DNA from: Rhizobacter sp. Root1238
Lineage (GTDB): Bacteria > Pseudomonadota > Gammaproteobacteria > Burkholderiales > Burkholderiaceae_C
Assembly: GCF_001425825.1 (NCBI RefSeq)
Contig: NZ_LMDM01000034.1
Coordinates: forward strand, 21,294-85,293
DNA length: 64,000 nucleotides
Direction: 5' to 3'
This document shows positions 1 through 8,609 of the stretch, piece after piece. Position 1 is the stretch's first letter, and each line of letters opens with the position of its first letter. The position numbers and the translations under genes were made by a program. The notes under the pieces were generated by a model. The model was not told the DNA's origin. It made no database searches and saw only the letters and a program-made list of their open reading frames with translations.

Positions 1-1056
1 GTCGGTGTACACGTACTCGCCACCGGGCAGCTGCACGAAGCGATCCTTGTTCCCCGGTTCCCCCACCCGCGGGCCGCCATCGGTGCTCGTCATCGTCTTG
101 ACGACGCCGTTGCCGCGCGGGAAGACGGTGGGCACCGGCAGCCCCGGGGCTGACCCGGCACCGCTCGTGAACAGGTTCACCTGCCGGTGCAGGTTGCTGA
201 CCCACTGCAGGCTGCCCATCACGCCCGCGCGGTTCTCCACCGCGCCGATGTCTGTCAGCGCCCCCGACGCGGTCGGGATCCGGCTCGCGTTGTCGTAGGT
301 GAAGCGCAGTGTCGTGTTGCCGATCGCCAGGCCCGTGTCCACCACCTCTTGCTTGACCCCGCGCAGCGGGTAGATCGGGTTGCCCTTGCACACCTCGCAC
401 TGCGCAGGCGGTGGGTTCAACGAGTTCGACACCTCGACCGTCGGCACGCATTGGTTCGTCGCGCTGTCGGCCGTGTAGCCGTCGTCGCAGGTGCACTGCG
501 TGCCGTTCCAGCTCGAGTGCGCCGGGCACACGAACTCGGACGTCACAGGAGTGAAGGCGTAATACAGCACCTGGTTCGGGAAGACATCGACGGAGTTGCG
601 CCAACCCCGTTCCAACGCGGTCGAGTTGTAGGTCATCGTGAGCGTGCGGGTCGCCGCGCAGGCGTACGAGCCGCTGTTGCCGGCTGCACAGTTGCCGTCA
701 CCCCAGTACGGCCCGGCCCAGATCACCGATGCGCAACCGTGGGGTACGCCGTCCTCCACCAGCACACAGGGAGCCACCGTCGCGTTCCTCGCCGCGATCG
801 CCGCCTGCAACGCTTCGTCGGTGTGCAAAAAGTGCACGTCTGCGAAGCCCTCACCTACGCCGTCGAACGGGCCATCGAGCCGATAGTAGGTCCCCGGACC
901 CGGCGTCACCGTCCCGCTCGCCTGAGCCGGACCGAACAGCCCACACCACAGAACGAACACCCAACCTGCCGCGTACCCGATGGGCCGCGCCCATGCAAGC
1001 AACCGCCCAACGCACAGCACTCCACCCAGGCGGTGCAGGCCCGCTTGCTTCGTCAT
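1..1056 (-). CDS. RHS/YD-repeat exported protein, N-terminal part (runs off left edge)
   Basis: The frame opens with ATG at 1056, preceded by a GAGGAG ribosome-binding site, and stays open for 352 codons to the left edge, so the C-terminus is outside the window. Residues 1-47 look like a signal peptide: a basic start, a long hydrophobic stretch and a likely cut after GPAQA. A cysteine-rich, EGF-like patch (CPAHSSWNGTQCTCDDGY, then CVP) precedes CEVCKGNPIYPLRGVK and LRFTYDNASR. The GNPI-P--G-K element and the following beta-rich segment are typical of the start of large RHS/YD-repeat proteins (DUF6531-type). Known members are secreted or surface shells that often carry a variable C-terminal toxin; whether this one does cannot be seen. 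The family call is good; the function is inferred. Confidence 0.75.
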   Translation of the reverse strand, partial: MTKQAGLHRLGGVLCVGRLLAWARPIGYAAGWVFVLWCGLFGPAQASGTVTPGPGTYYRLDGPFDGVGEGFADVHFLHTDEALQAAIAARNATVAPCVLVEDGVPHGCASVIWAGPYWGDGNCAAGNSGSYACAATRTLTMTYNSTALERGWRNSVDVFPNQVLYYAFTPVTSEFVCPAHSSWNGTQCTCDDGYTADSATNQCVPTVEVSNSLNPPPAQCEVCKGNPIYPLRGVKQEVVDTGLAIGNTTLRFTYDNASRIPTASGALTDIGAVENRAGVMGSLQWVSNLHRQVNLFTSGAGSAPGLPVPTVFPRGNGVVKTMTSTDGGPRVGEPGNKDRFVQLPGGEYVYTD

Positions 1057-1309
1057 CAATGAACTCCTCGTTGACCTCAATGCACGTGTGCATCGCGTCC
1101 CGAGGTACTTCTTCGGGAGACTGCTGAAACGCGAGCCGGCGGATTAGACGTGAACGGAGTGACGGGAACAAGTGCTTGTCGGAGCCCGACGACAATCGTT
1201 GACGATTCGCCAATTCCTCACGGAACGCAAGCGTCACTCCGGCGCTGAATGGTGCAGATCCATCGCACTTCAGCTGCGGGACCCATCCGGATTCCCGTTC
1301 GAGGTAAAC
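1057..1309. other. Intergenic region upstream of the RHS gene
   Basis: These 253 bases separate the RHS start from the stop of the sigma-54 regulator on the same strand. Apart from the GAGGAG ribosome-binding site of the RHS gene I see no clear promoter, hairpin with a T-run, or small gene. An open frame crossing it at 851-1237 on the minus strand runs out of frame through the RHS signal peptide and looks spurious. Confidence 0.4.
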
Positions 1310-2782
1310 CTAGCCGTTCAAATGCGGCAGCTTCTCGTACAGCGTCGCCCGCGAGATCCCCAGCAACCGCGAGGCCGCGAGCTTGTTGCCGCCGGTCGCC
1401 GCGAGCGCCTCGCGGATCGCGCGGCATTCCAGTTCGGCAATCGCCTGCGGCAGCGACTTCGGCGTCGATGCGGTCACCGCCACCGGCAACGGTTCCACCG
1501 CCGCCTCGATCGCCGGTCCACTGCCGCTGTCCAGCGCCTCCACATGACTGAAATGCCGCGCCGTCAGCGTCATGTCGTCGGTCATCAGCGTGGCCTGTTC
1601 CAGCACGTTGCGCAGCTCGCGGATGTTGCCCGGCCAGCGGTGCCGCGCCAGCAGCGCCAGCGCGTCCGGCTCCAGGCTCTTGTGCGGCAACCCGCTGCGC
1701 CGCGCGATGTCGTCGGCCAGTGCCTCGATCAAGGCCTCCAGGTCGGCCATGCGCTCCCGCAGCGCCGGCAGCCGGATCGGCAGCACGTTGAGCCGGTAGA
1801 ACAGGTCGGCGCGAAAGCGGCCTTCCGCCACCATCGCCGGCAGGTCGCGGCTGGTCGCCGCGATGATGCGCACGTCCACCCGCTGCACCGTGTTGCTGCC
1901 CAGCGGCTCCACCTCCTGCTCCTGCAGCACGCGCAGCAGCTTCGACTGCAATGCGAGCGGCATGTCGCCGATCTCGTCGAGGAACAGCGTGCCACCGTCG
2001 GCCAGCGTGAACTTGCCGTCGCGGCCCTTGCGGTCGGCGCCGGTGTACGCGCCCGGCGCAACGCCGAAGAACTCGGCCTCGAGCAGCGTGTCGGGCACCG
2101 CGGCGATGTTGACGCCGACGAACGCGCGCGCCGCCCGAGAGCTCGCCGCATGGATCGCATGCGCCAGCAGCTCCTTGCCGGTGCCGGTCTCGCCCAGCAG
2201 CAGCACCGTGCTGTCGGTCTGCGCGACGCGACGCGCCTGGCGCTTGACCTCCATCGCCTGCGGGCTCGCACCGATGAAGCTCGCCACCGTGAACTTCGGC
2301 CGGCGCTGCGCCGCGAGCTGCCGGCGCGCATCGTCGAGCTCGCGCTGCAGGTGGCTGAACTTGGTGATCAGCGGCTGCATCGTGGTCTCGGGGTGGTCCA
2401 GCAGCACCATGCCCATCGCACCGATCACCTCGCCGCGCTCGTCATGCAGCGGCAGGCGGCTGACGAGGAAGGTGCCGGCCTGGTTGGTCAGCAGGTCCAC
2501 CAGCATCGGCTGGCCGCTGTCGATCACGTGCGCCATCAGCGTGTTCGGCACCACCTCCTCGACGAGGCGGCCGACGAAGTCGTCTTCCGCATGGCCGAGC
2601 GCCGGCAGGAAGCGCTTGTAGCCCTCGCTGATCCACACGATGCGGTGCCGGCGGTCGACCACCAGCGTGCCCATCGCGGTGCGCGCGAGCGTGTCGAACA
2701 TGCTGCGCGCCGCCAGCTTCAGCAGCGCGTCCGCATCGGCCGGCAGGGTCGGCGGTGTCAGGAATTCAGGGGTGTCTGGCAC
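1310..2782 (-). CDS. Sigma-54-dependent PAS-AAA-Fis transcriptional activator
   Basis: This is an enhancer-binding activator for RNA polymerase carrying sigma-54. I take the GTG at 2782 as start (490 aa), because residues encoded further upstream do not look like protein and would run into the divergent matR start. A PAS-like sensor lies at about 28-130. The AAA+ domain has Walker A GETGTGKE at about 197-204, a GAYTGA loop (Tyr for the usual Phe) at about 244-249 and Walker B FLDE at about 267-270. A Fis-type helix-turn-helix (NKLAASRLLGISRATLYEKL) ends the protein. It is divergent from the malonate operon, so it is a candidate second regulator of it, but I found no convincing -24/-12 promoter in the intergenic region. 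The effector is unknown. Confidence 0.88.
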   Translation of the reverse strand: MPDTPEFLTPPTLPADADALLKLAARSMFDTLARTAMGTLVVDRRHRIVWISEGYKRFLPALGHAEDDFVGRLVEEVVPNTLMAHVIDSGQPMLVDLLTNQAGTFLVSRLPLHDERGEVIGAMGMVLLDHPETTMQPLITKFSHLQRELDDARRQLAAQRRPKFTVASFIGASPQAMEVKRQARRVAQTDSTVLLLGETGTGKELLAHAIHAASSRAARAFVGVNIAAVPDTLLEAEFFGVAPGAYTGADRKGRDGKFTLADGGTLFLDEIGDMPLALQSKLLRVLQEQEVEPLGSNTVQRVDVRIIAATSRDLPAMVAEGRFRADLFYRLNVLPIRLPALRERMADLEALIEALADDIARRSGLPHKSLEPDALALLARHRWPGNIRELRNVLEQATLMTDDMTLTARHFSHVEALDSGSGPAIEAAVEPLPVAVTASTPKSLPQAIAELECRAIREALAATGGNKLAASRLLGISRATLYEKLPHLNG

Positions 2783-2872
2783 GCGGTCACTGTAGCGAGC
2801 ACACCGCGCCGCGCACTCAGGGTTTGTCGCGTGGCAGGCATCGATTTCAACGACCTGCTCGCTCACCCTCTT

Positions 2873-2887
2873 GTAATTATAAATTAC
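2873..2887. promoter_or_regulatory. AT-rich 15-bp palindrome, candidate MatR operator
   Basis: GTAATT-ATA-AATTAC is a perfect inverted repeat in a very AT-rich patch between the divergent sigma-54 regulator and matR, 55 bp before the matR start. The flanking bases give TCTTGTA on the left side. From memory, that equals a half-site reported for MatR of rhizobial malonate operons. Auto-regulation by MatR is inferred. Confidence 0.5.
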
Positions 2888-2907
2888 TGGATTTAGAGTG
2901 ATCCGGA

Positions 2908-2924
2908 CCGTCACGCCGTGACGG
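2908..2924. promoter_or_regulatory. GC-rich 17-bp palindrome before matR
   Basis: CCGTCAC-GCC-GTGACGG is a perfect inverted repeat with 7-bp arms, 18 bp upstream of the matR start. It could be a second operator or a hairpin in the leader RNA just before the start codon. The matR start itself has no strong ribosome-binding site, so a leader structure could matter. Function is unproven. Confidence 0.35.
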
Positions 2925-2942
2925 CCCACCGGTGAACACCGC

Positions 2943-3647
2943 ATGGTCGACCCGACTCCTCTGCGCCTCGCATCGCTTCACGAAGAAGTGGCCGCTCGCC
3001 TTCGCAACATGGTGTTCGAGCGCCAGCTGGTGCCCGGCCAGTGGATCGACGAGCTCGCGCTGGCCAGCAACTGGAAGATCAGCCGCACGCCGCTGCGCGA
3101 GGCGCTGAAGGTGCTGGCCGCCGAAGGCCTGGTCGAGCTGGTGCCGCGCCAGGGCTGCAAGGTGACCGAGCTGTCGGAAGACGATGCCGACGAGCTGTTC
3201 CCGGTGATGGCGCTGCTCGAAGGCCGCTGCGCCTTCGAGGCGGTGCGCAAGGCGACGCCGGCCGACATCAAGCTGCTGCAGCGCCTGCATGCGGCCCTCG
3301 AGAAACACGCCGCAGCGCGCAACATCGACGGCTACTACCGCGCCAACCACGATTTCCACAGCACGGTGCAGGCGCTGGCCGCCAACCGCTGGCTCGACCG
3401 CGCCACCACCGACCTGCGCCGCTTCGTGCGGCTGCTGCGCGGGCGCCAGCTGAACTGGCCGGGCCGCATCGAGGAATCGATCGGCGAGCACCGCCGCCTG
3501 ATCGACGCCATCGAGCAGCGCGACGCGGCCCGCGCCGAGCAGCTGATGCACGACCACCTGATGGCCCAGCTCGCCGCGCTGAAGGCATTGCGCGCGCATG
3601 AAGCGGCCCAGGAAGCCACCTTGGACCAGGGACAACACCATGCTTGA
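2943..3647 (+). CDS. matR: GntR/FadR-type regulator of the malonate operon (MatR-like)
   Basis: This is a 234-aa GntR-family repressor. A winged helix occupies about residues 8-75 (WKISRTPLREALKVLAAEGLVE is the recognition part) and an FCD effector domain about 85-220, with conserved His/Asp-rich helices (NHDFH, GEHRRL). It is the first gene of a five-gene operon, and its last 8 bases overlap the malonyl-CoA decarboxylase start (ATGCTTGA). Rhizobial MatR controls matABC in response to malonate, and the same gene partnership supports that role here. The symbol is given from context plus family; no close sequence match could be checked. Confidence 0.82.
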   Translation: MVDPTPLRLASLHEEVAARLRNMVFERQLVPGQWIDELALASNWKISRTPLREALKVLAAEGLVELVPRQGCKVTELSEDDADELFPVMALLEGRCAFEAVRKATPADIKLLQRLHAALEKHAAARNIDGYYRANHDFHSTVQALAANRWLDRATTDLRRFVRLLRGRQLNWPGRIEESIGEHRRLIDAIEQRDAARAEQLMHDHLMAQLAALKALRAHEAAQEATLDQGQHHA

Positions 3648-4947
3648 GAGCCTGAAGAACGCCGCGCGCCGCGCCGGCAACGACCGCGCGCTACGCAGCC
3701 TGATGCTCGACTGCCGGCGCCTGCTCTCCGAGCGCGGCGAGGCCAACAGCGTGGCGATCGCGAGCGGCCTGGTCGCGCGCTTCAGCAACCTGCCCGACGA
3801 CCAGCAGGCCGGCTTCTTCGAGCGGCTGTCGCGCGATTTCAGCCCCGACCCGAAGGCGGTGCTGTCGGTAGCGCAGGCCTATGCGGACGAGCCGTCGGCC
3901 GACAACCTGATCCGCCTGACGCACCTGGCCGAGCCGCCGCGCCAGGAACTGCTGCGCCGCATCAACCGCACGCCGGGCGGCACCGCGCACATCGTCGCGA
4001 TGCGGCGCAAGCTGCTGGCCCGCGTGAAGGCGCAGCCCGAACTGCGCGCGCTGGAGGCCGATTTCCTGCACCTGCTGTCGTCCTGGTTCAACCCCGGCTT
4101 CCTGCAGATGCAGAAGGTCGACTGGGGCTCGCCGGCGCAGTTGCTGGAGCAGATCATCCACCACGAGGCGGTGCACGAGATCGACGGCTGGGACGACCTG
4201 CGCCGACGGCTGCAGCCCGATCGCCGCTGCTTCGCGTTCTTCCACCCGCAGCTGCCCGACGAGCCGCTGATCTTCGTCGAGGTGGCGCTGCTGCCCGAGA
4301 TGCCGGGCGCGATCGCGCCGCTGATCGACAAGAACTCGCAGCCGCTGCCGCCGGACCAGTTCAAGGTGGCGGCGTTCTACTCGATCAGCAACTGCCAACC
4401 CGGGTTGAAGGGCGTGTCGCTCGGCAACTTCCTGATCAAGCGCGTGGCCGAGCAGCTGAAGCGCGAGCTGCCGCAGCTGAAGACCTTCTGCACGCTGTCG
4501 CCGATCCCCGGCTTCGCGACCTGGCTGACGGGCCGCAGCGACCTGGCCGCGTTGCCCGGCCTGAAGCGCGGCGAGGCCGAGCGGCTGGTGCAGGCGCGCG
4601 AGCTGCTCGACGAAGCCAGCGGCGGCGACCTGGCGACGCTCGCCACCGCGGCCACATTGAACGGCCTGGCCGAAGCCGAACGCGAGGCGCTGGCCCGCCT
4701 GTGCGCGGCTTATCTGGTGCACGTGTCGACCACGCCGGGCGGCGATGCGGTGGCCCGATTCCACCTCGACAACGGCGCGCGGCTCGAAAGGCTCAATCCT
4801 TCGGGTAACCTGTCGCGCAAAGGACTCAAGCAATCGTTCGGGATGATGGTCAATTACCTCTACGACCTGCAGAAGGTCGAGACCAGCCACGAGAAATTCA
4901 CCCAGGGCGACGTGGCGCATTCGCGCGCCGTGGCCGGCCTGCTCTGA
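3640..4947 (+). CDS. matA: Malonyl-CoA decarboxylase
   Basis: The enzyme converts malonyl-CoA to acetyl-CoA and CO2. The 435-aa length fits the family. The N-terminal half is the helical oligomerisation domain. The C-terminal half is the acetyltransferase-like catalytic domain with FFHPQLPDEPLIFVEVAL, FYSISNCQPGLKGVSLGNFL (around 245-265) and TLSPIPGF, all hallmark stretches; the His/Ser residues of those blocks belong to the known active site. I choose ATG 3640, inside the matR stop, over an upstream in-frame ATG whose extra residues are arginine/proline-rich and come from the matR reading region. With matB at 6849 it forms the malonate to acetyl-CoA route in the cytoplasm. Confidence 0.95.
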   Translation: MLESLKNAARRAGNDRALRSLMLDCRRLLSERGEANSVAIASGLVARFSNLPDDQQAGFFERLSRDFSPDPKAVLSVAQAYADEPSADNLIRLTHLAEPPRQELLRRINRTPGGTAHIVAMRRKLLARVKAQPELRALEADFLHLLSSWFNPGFLQMQKVDWGSPAQLLEQIIHHEAVHEIDGWDDLRRRLQPDRRCFAFFHPQLPDEPLIFVEVALLPEMPGAIAPLIDKNSQPLPPDQFKVAAFYSISNCQPGLKGVSLGNFLIKRVAEQLKRELPQLKTFCTLSPIPGFATWLTGRSDLAALPGLKRGEAERLVQARELLDEASGGDLATLATAATLNGLAEAEREALARLCAAYLVHVSTTPGGDAVARFHLDNGARLERLNPSGNLSRKGLKQSFGMMVNYLYDLQKVETSHEKFTQGDVAHSRAVAGLL

Positions 4948-5014
4948 CCCCCGGGCCGAGCGCGGCCCGCCTTGCTTCACTCGCTGTTTTCACATTCAAC
5001 GACCGGGAGACACC

Positions 5015-6016
5015 ATGAGCTTCGAATCACGACGCGCGCCGACTCGACGAGACGTTCTTCGCACCGGCGCCGCGGCCGCTGCCGCGCTGGCCGTGCCGTT
5101 CGCCGGCGCGCAGACCGGCTGGCCGACCAAGCCGGTGACGATCATCGTGCCCTTCCCTGCCGGCGGCGGCACCGATGCGTTCGCGCGCCCGCTGTTCGGG
5201 CTGATGAGCAAGAACGCCGGCAAGCAGTTCCTGATCGACAACAAGGGCGGCGCAGGCGGCAACGTCGGCGCCACCGTCGCGTCGCATGCGGCGGGCGACG
5301 GCTACACCTTCTTCATGGGCGCGGTGCACCATGCGATCGCACCGTCGATGTACCCGAAGCTCGACTACAACATCGAGACCGACTTCATTCCTGTGGGCCT
5401 GATCTCCAGCGTGCCGCAGGTGATCGTGGTCAACCCGCAGCGCGTGCCGGTCACCGACCTGAAGGGCCTGCTGGAGTTCGCGCGCAAGAACCCCGGCAAG
5501 CTGAACTACGGCTCGGCCGGCAACGGCACCTCGCACCACCTCGCGGGCGAGCTGTTCAAGCTGCAGACCAAGACCTTCATCACGCACATCCCGTACCGCG
5601 GCGCGGGCCCGGCGCTGCAGGACCTGATCGCCGGCCAGGTCGACATGATGTTCGACGGCCTCGGTTCATCGGCCAACCACATCAAGGGCGGTCGCATCAA
5701 GGCGCTGGCCGTCGCGTCGGAACGGCGCGCGCCGGGCTTCGCCGACGTGCCAACCACCGCCGAGGCCGGCCTGCCCAGCTATCAGGTCGCGACCTGGTAC
5801 GGCCTGTGGGCGCCGAAGAACACGCCGAAGGAGATCGTCGAGGCGATGCGCGCCGAGATGAAGAAGGCGCTGACCTCCGACGACCTGGTGAAGGCCTGGA
5901 ACGGCCTCGGCGCCGAGACGCCCAACCTGTACGGCGACGCCTTCGGCAAGTTCGTCAACGGCGAGATCAAGCGCTGGGCCGATGTGGTGAAGGCCTCCGG
6001 CGCCAAGCTCGACTGA
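5015..6016 (+). CDS. Bug-family tripartite tricarboxylate transporter receptor (malonate locus)
   Basis: This is a periplasmic substrate-binding protein of the Bug/TctC family, 333 aa. A twin-arginine signal (PTRRDVLRTG, then an Ala-rich core ending PFAGAQ) points to Tat export. The mature part has WPTKPVTIIVPFPAGGGTD, NKGGAGGNVGA, YRGAGPALQDL and GGRIKALAVAS, the standard Bug blocks lining the carboxylate-binding cleft. No TctA/TctB membrane genes are in the window, so it is an orphan receptor, as is usual in this order. Its place between matA and matB suggests malonate or a related dicarboxylate as ligand; that is inference. Confidence 0.9.
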   Translation: MSFESRRAPTRRDVLRTGAAAAAALAVPFAGAQTGWPTKPVTIIVPFPAGGGTDAFARPLFGLMSKNAGKQFLIDNKGGAGGNVGATVASHAAGDGYTFFMGAVHHAIAPSMYPKLDYNIETDFIPVGLISSVPQVIVVNPQRVPVTDLKGLLEFARKNPGKLNYGSAGNGTSHHLAGELFKLQTKTFITHIPYRGAGPALQDLIAGQVDMMFDGLGSSANHIKGGRIKALAVASERRAPGFADVPTTAEAGLPSYQVATWYGLWAPKNTPKEIVEAMRAEMKKALTSDDLVKAWNGLGAETPNLYGDAFGKFVNGEIKRWADVVKASGAKLD

Positions 6017-6023
6017 GGCGCAC

Positions 6024-6812
6024 GTGCCCGGCTCCATCACGCTGAGCGACGACGAACCCGGCATCGCGCGGGTCGTCATCGCGTCACCCGGCAAGCACAA
6101 CGCGATCGACATCGCGATGTGGCAGGCGCTGCGCGACGTGTTCGCGCGGCTGCAGGCGCTGGATGCTTCGCAGGCGCCGCATGCGGTGATCGTCTGCGGC
6201 GCCGACGGCCAGTTCGCATCCGGCGGCGACATCGGCGAGTTCGCGCAGTTCCGCTTCGACGAGCAACGGCTGCACGATTTCCACGAGCACACCGTGGCGC
6301 CCGCGCTGCAGGCCCTGCTCGATTGCGACATCCCGGTGATCGCGCAGATCGAGGGCGCGTGCGTCGGCGGCGGGCTGGAGATCGCCGCCTGCTGCGACAT
6401 CCGCATCGCCGGCATGGGCAGCCGCTTCGGCGCGCCGATCGCCAAGCTCGGCTTCCCGATGGCGCCCGGCGAACTGCAGCTGCTGGCGCGCGTGGTGCCC
6501 GCCCCCACACTGCGCGAGATGCTGCTCGAGGCCCGCCTCGTCGATGCGTCGATCGCGTTGCAGCGCGGGCTGGTGCATGCGGTGGTGGCCGACGAGCAGG
6601 TCGCGCCGCACACCTTGCATCGCGCCCGCGCGCTCGCGGCACTGTCGCCGCAGGCCGCGCGCATCAACAAGCGCACGCTGCGCCAGCTGGCCGCCGGCGG
6701 GCCGAGCGCCGACGAGCGCCGCGCGCACTATGGCTATGCCGACAGCCCCCAACATCGTGAAGGCATCCAGGCCTTCATCGAGAAGCGACCGCCGCATTTC
6801 CAGCGCGGCTAG
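6024..6812 (+). CDS. Enoyl-CoA hydratase/isomerase family protein
   Basis: A 262-aa crotonase-fold protein that starts at GTG 6024, seven bases after the receptor stop. The CoA-binding and oxyanion-hole pattern is present: ASGGDIGEFAQF at about 64-75 and EGACVGGGLEIAACCDIRIA at about 111-130. The usual second catalytic acid region reads FGAPIAKLGFPMAPGEL, with Pro/Met where hydratases often keep a Glu, so the reaction may not be classical hydration. It lies inside the malonate operon and could act on a CoA thioester related to malonate. The substrate cannot be read from sequence. Confidence 0.8.
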   Translation: MPGSITLSDDEPGIARVVIASPGKHNAIDIAMWQALRDVFARLQALDASQAPHAVIVCGADGQFASGGDIGEFAQFRFDEQRLHDFHEHTVAPALQALLDCDIPVIAQIEGACVGGGLEIAACCDIRIAGMGSRFGAPIAKLGFPMAPGELQLLARVVPAPTLREMLLEARLVDASIALQRGLVHAVVADEQVAPHTLHRARALAALSPQAARINKRTLRQLAAGGPSADERRAHYGYADSPQHREGIQAFIEKRPPHFQRG

Positions 6813-6848
6813 GGCTTGCCGACACGAGATATCCCCCGAGGAGGTTCG

Positions 6849-8414
6849 ATGAGTAGTGCCACACCCGCTGCCGATGGCGGCCAACACAATCTGTTCGCCG
6901 CGTTGCGCGCGGCCTTTCCGACCGACCTCGACGCGACCGCGATCGAGGTGGCCGATGGCGATGCGCCGCTGAGCTACTCGTGGCGCGACCTCGACCGCGC
7001 GACCGCGATGCTCGCGAACCTGCTCGAATCGCTGGACCTGCCGGCCGGCAGCCGCGTCGCGGTGCAGACCGAGAAGTCGGTCGAGGCGCTGATGCTGTAC
7101 CTCGCGGTGCTGCGTGCCGGCTTCGTGTACCTGCCGCTGAACACCGCCTACCAGGCGGCCGAGATCGAGTACTTCATCGGCAATGCCGAGCCGGCGGTGG
7201 TGGTGTGCGCGCCGAAGCACTTCGGCTGGGTCAGCAAACTGGCGTTCAAGGCCGGCACGCGCCATGTGTTCACGCTCGGCGACGACCGCAGCGGCAGCCT
7301 GCTGGAGCGGGCCTCGCACCAGAGCGACCGGCACGAGCCCGCGCGGCGCGGCGCCGACGACCTGGCGGCCATCCTGTACACCAGCGGCACCACCGGGCGC
7401 AGCAAGGGCGCGATGCTGACGCACGGCAACATGCTGAGCAATGCGTCCACGCTGAAGGCGTACTGGGGTTGGCAGCCCGGCGACGTGCTGGTGCATGCGC
7501 TGCCGATCTTCCATGTGCACGGCCTGTTCGTCGCGATCCACGGTGCGCTGCTGAACGGCAGCAAGATGATCTGGCTCGCGAAGTTCGACCCGAAGCGAGT
7601 GCTGGCCGCGCTGCCGCACGCGACGGTGTTCATGGGCGTGCCGACGCTGTACGTGCGGCTGCTGGCCGAGCCGGGGCTCACGCGGGCCGCGTGCTCGGGC
7701 ATGCGCCTCTTCGTCGCCGGCTCGGCGCCGCTGCTGCCGGAGACCTTCAACGCCTGGCGCGAGCGCACCGGGCAGGCCATCCTCGAGCGCTACGGCATGA
7801 GCGAGACGGTGATGCTCACGTCCAACCCATACGACCAGGCCGACGGCGAACGCCGCGCCGGCACGGTGGGCTTCCCGCTGCCCGGCGTGCAGCTGCGGGT
7901 GCGCGACGAAGGCCGCGAGTGCCCGCGCGGCGAGATCGGCGGCATCGAGGTGAAGGGCCCGAACGTGTTTGCCGGCTACTGGCGCATGCCCGAGAAGACG
8001 AAGGAAGAATTCACCGACGACGGCTGGTTCAAGACCGGCGACGTCGGCCGCATCGACGAGCGCGGCTACGTCTGCATCGTCGGGCGCAGCAAGGACCTGA
8101 TCATCAGCGGCGGCTACAACGTCTACCCGGCCGAGATCGAGGGCTACATCAACGACATGCCGGGCGTCGCCGAGAGCGCGGTGGTCGGCGTGCCGCACCC
8201 GGATTTCGGCGAGGCGGTGGTCGCGGTGGTGGTGCCTCAAGCCGGTGCGCAACTCGACGGCCCGGCGATCGCCGCGGCGCTGAAGTCGCAGATCGCGAAC
8301 TTCAAGGTGCCGAAGCTGGTCGAGCTGGTGCAGGAATTGCCTCGCAACACGATGGGCAAGGTGCAGAAGAACCTGCTGCGTGAACGGCACAAGGGCTTGT
8401 TCGCCGCCGGCTGA
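6849..8414 (+). CDS. matB: Malonyl-CoA synthetase
   Basis: This acyl-adenylating enzyme joins malonate and CoA using ATP, giving the substrate of MatA. It is 521 aa long and starts at ATG 6849, four bases after a near-perfect GAGGAGG ribosome-binding site. ANL-superfamily motifs are in order: ILYTSGTTGRSKGAMLTHGN (P-loop, about 178-197), LPIFHVHGL, YGMSETVMLTSNP (A5), GWFKTGDVGRIDERGY (A7), GRSKDLIISGGYNVYP (A8) and the C-terminal catalytic Lys in NTMGKVQKN. The YGMSET pattern with following TSNP and the company of matA fit MatB rather than a general fatty-acyl ligase. It is the last gene of the operon. Confidence 0.92.
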   Translation: MSSATPAADGGQHNLFAALRAAFPTDLDATAIEVADGDAPLSYSWRDLDRATAMLANLLESLDLPAGSRVAVQTEKSVEALMLYLAVLRAGFVYLPLNTAYQAAEIEYFIGNAEPAVVVCAPKHFGWVSKLAFKAGTRHVFTLGDDRSGSLLERASHQSDRHEPARRGADDLAAILYTSGTTGRSKGAMLTHGNMLSNASTLKAYWGWQPGDVLVHALPIFHVHGLFVAIHGALLNGSKMIWLAKFDPKRVLAALPHATVFMGVPTLYVRLLAEPGLTRAACSGMRLFVAGSAPLLPETFNAWRERTGQAILERYGMSETVMLTSNPYDQADGERRAGTVGFPLPGVQLRVRDEGRECPRGEIGGIEVKGPNVFAGYWRMPEKTKEEFTDDGWFKTGDVGRIDERGYVCIVGRSKDLIISGGYNVYPAEIEGYINDMPGVAESAVVGVPHPDFGEAVVAVVVPQAGAQLDGPAIAAALKSQIANFKVPKLVELVQELPRNTMGKVQKNLLRERHKGLFAAG

Positions 8415-8609
8415 CTGGTGGCGCGCGGCGTAAGCAGATGCGTCGCGTGTGAGGGCGCGCAACGCGATTGACACGCTGCGGCACCCTGGTGGGCGCGAAT
8501 CGTCGCCTGCCTGCGCGACGCCCCTGCGGTCCTACGGGCAGCAGGCGTTCCGGCCCGGGTGGCAGGGCGCTTGCAGGGCCCGGGGTTCACGCTCACCGGG
8601 AACGCTGTC
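8415..8609. other. Intergenic region after matB
   Basis: This stretch of 195 bases shows no T-run terminator and no clear promoter. Some GC-rich self-complementary pieces follow the matB stop (GGCGCGCGGCG against GGGCGCGCAACG), but none makes a convincing hairpin. The cytochrome gene that follows has a weak ribosome-binding site. Confidence 0.3.

Noticed and set aside
851-1237. Minus-strand frame of 128 codons across the start of the RHS gene
   Set aside because: It runs out of frame through a good signal peptide and lacks any recognisable motif. The RHS frame has a proper ribosome-binding site.
6024-6812. Reading the crotonase-like gene in the mat operon as a plain enoyl-CoA hydratase
   Set aside because: The acidic residue region is altered (LGFPMAPG), so I kept only the superfamily name.
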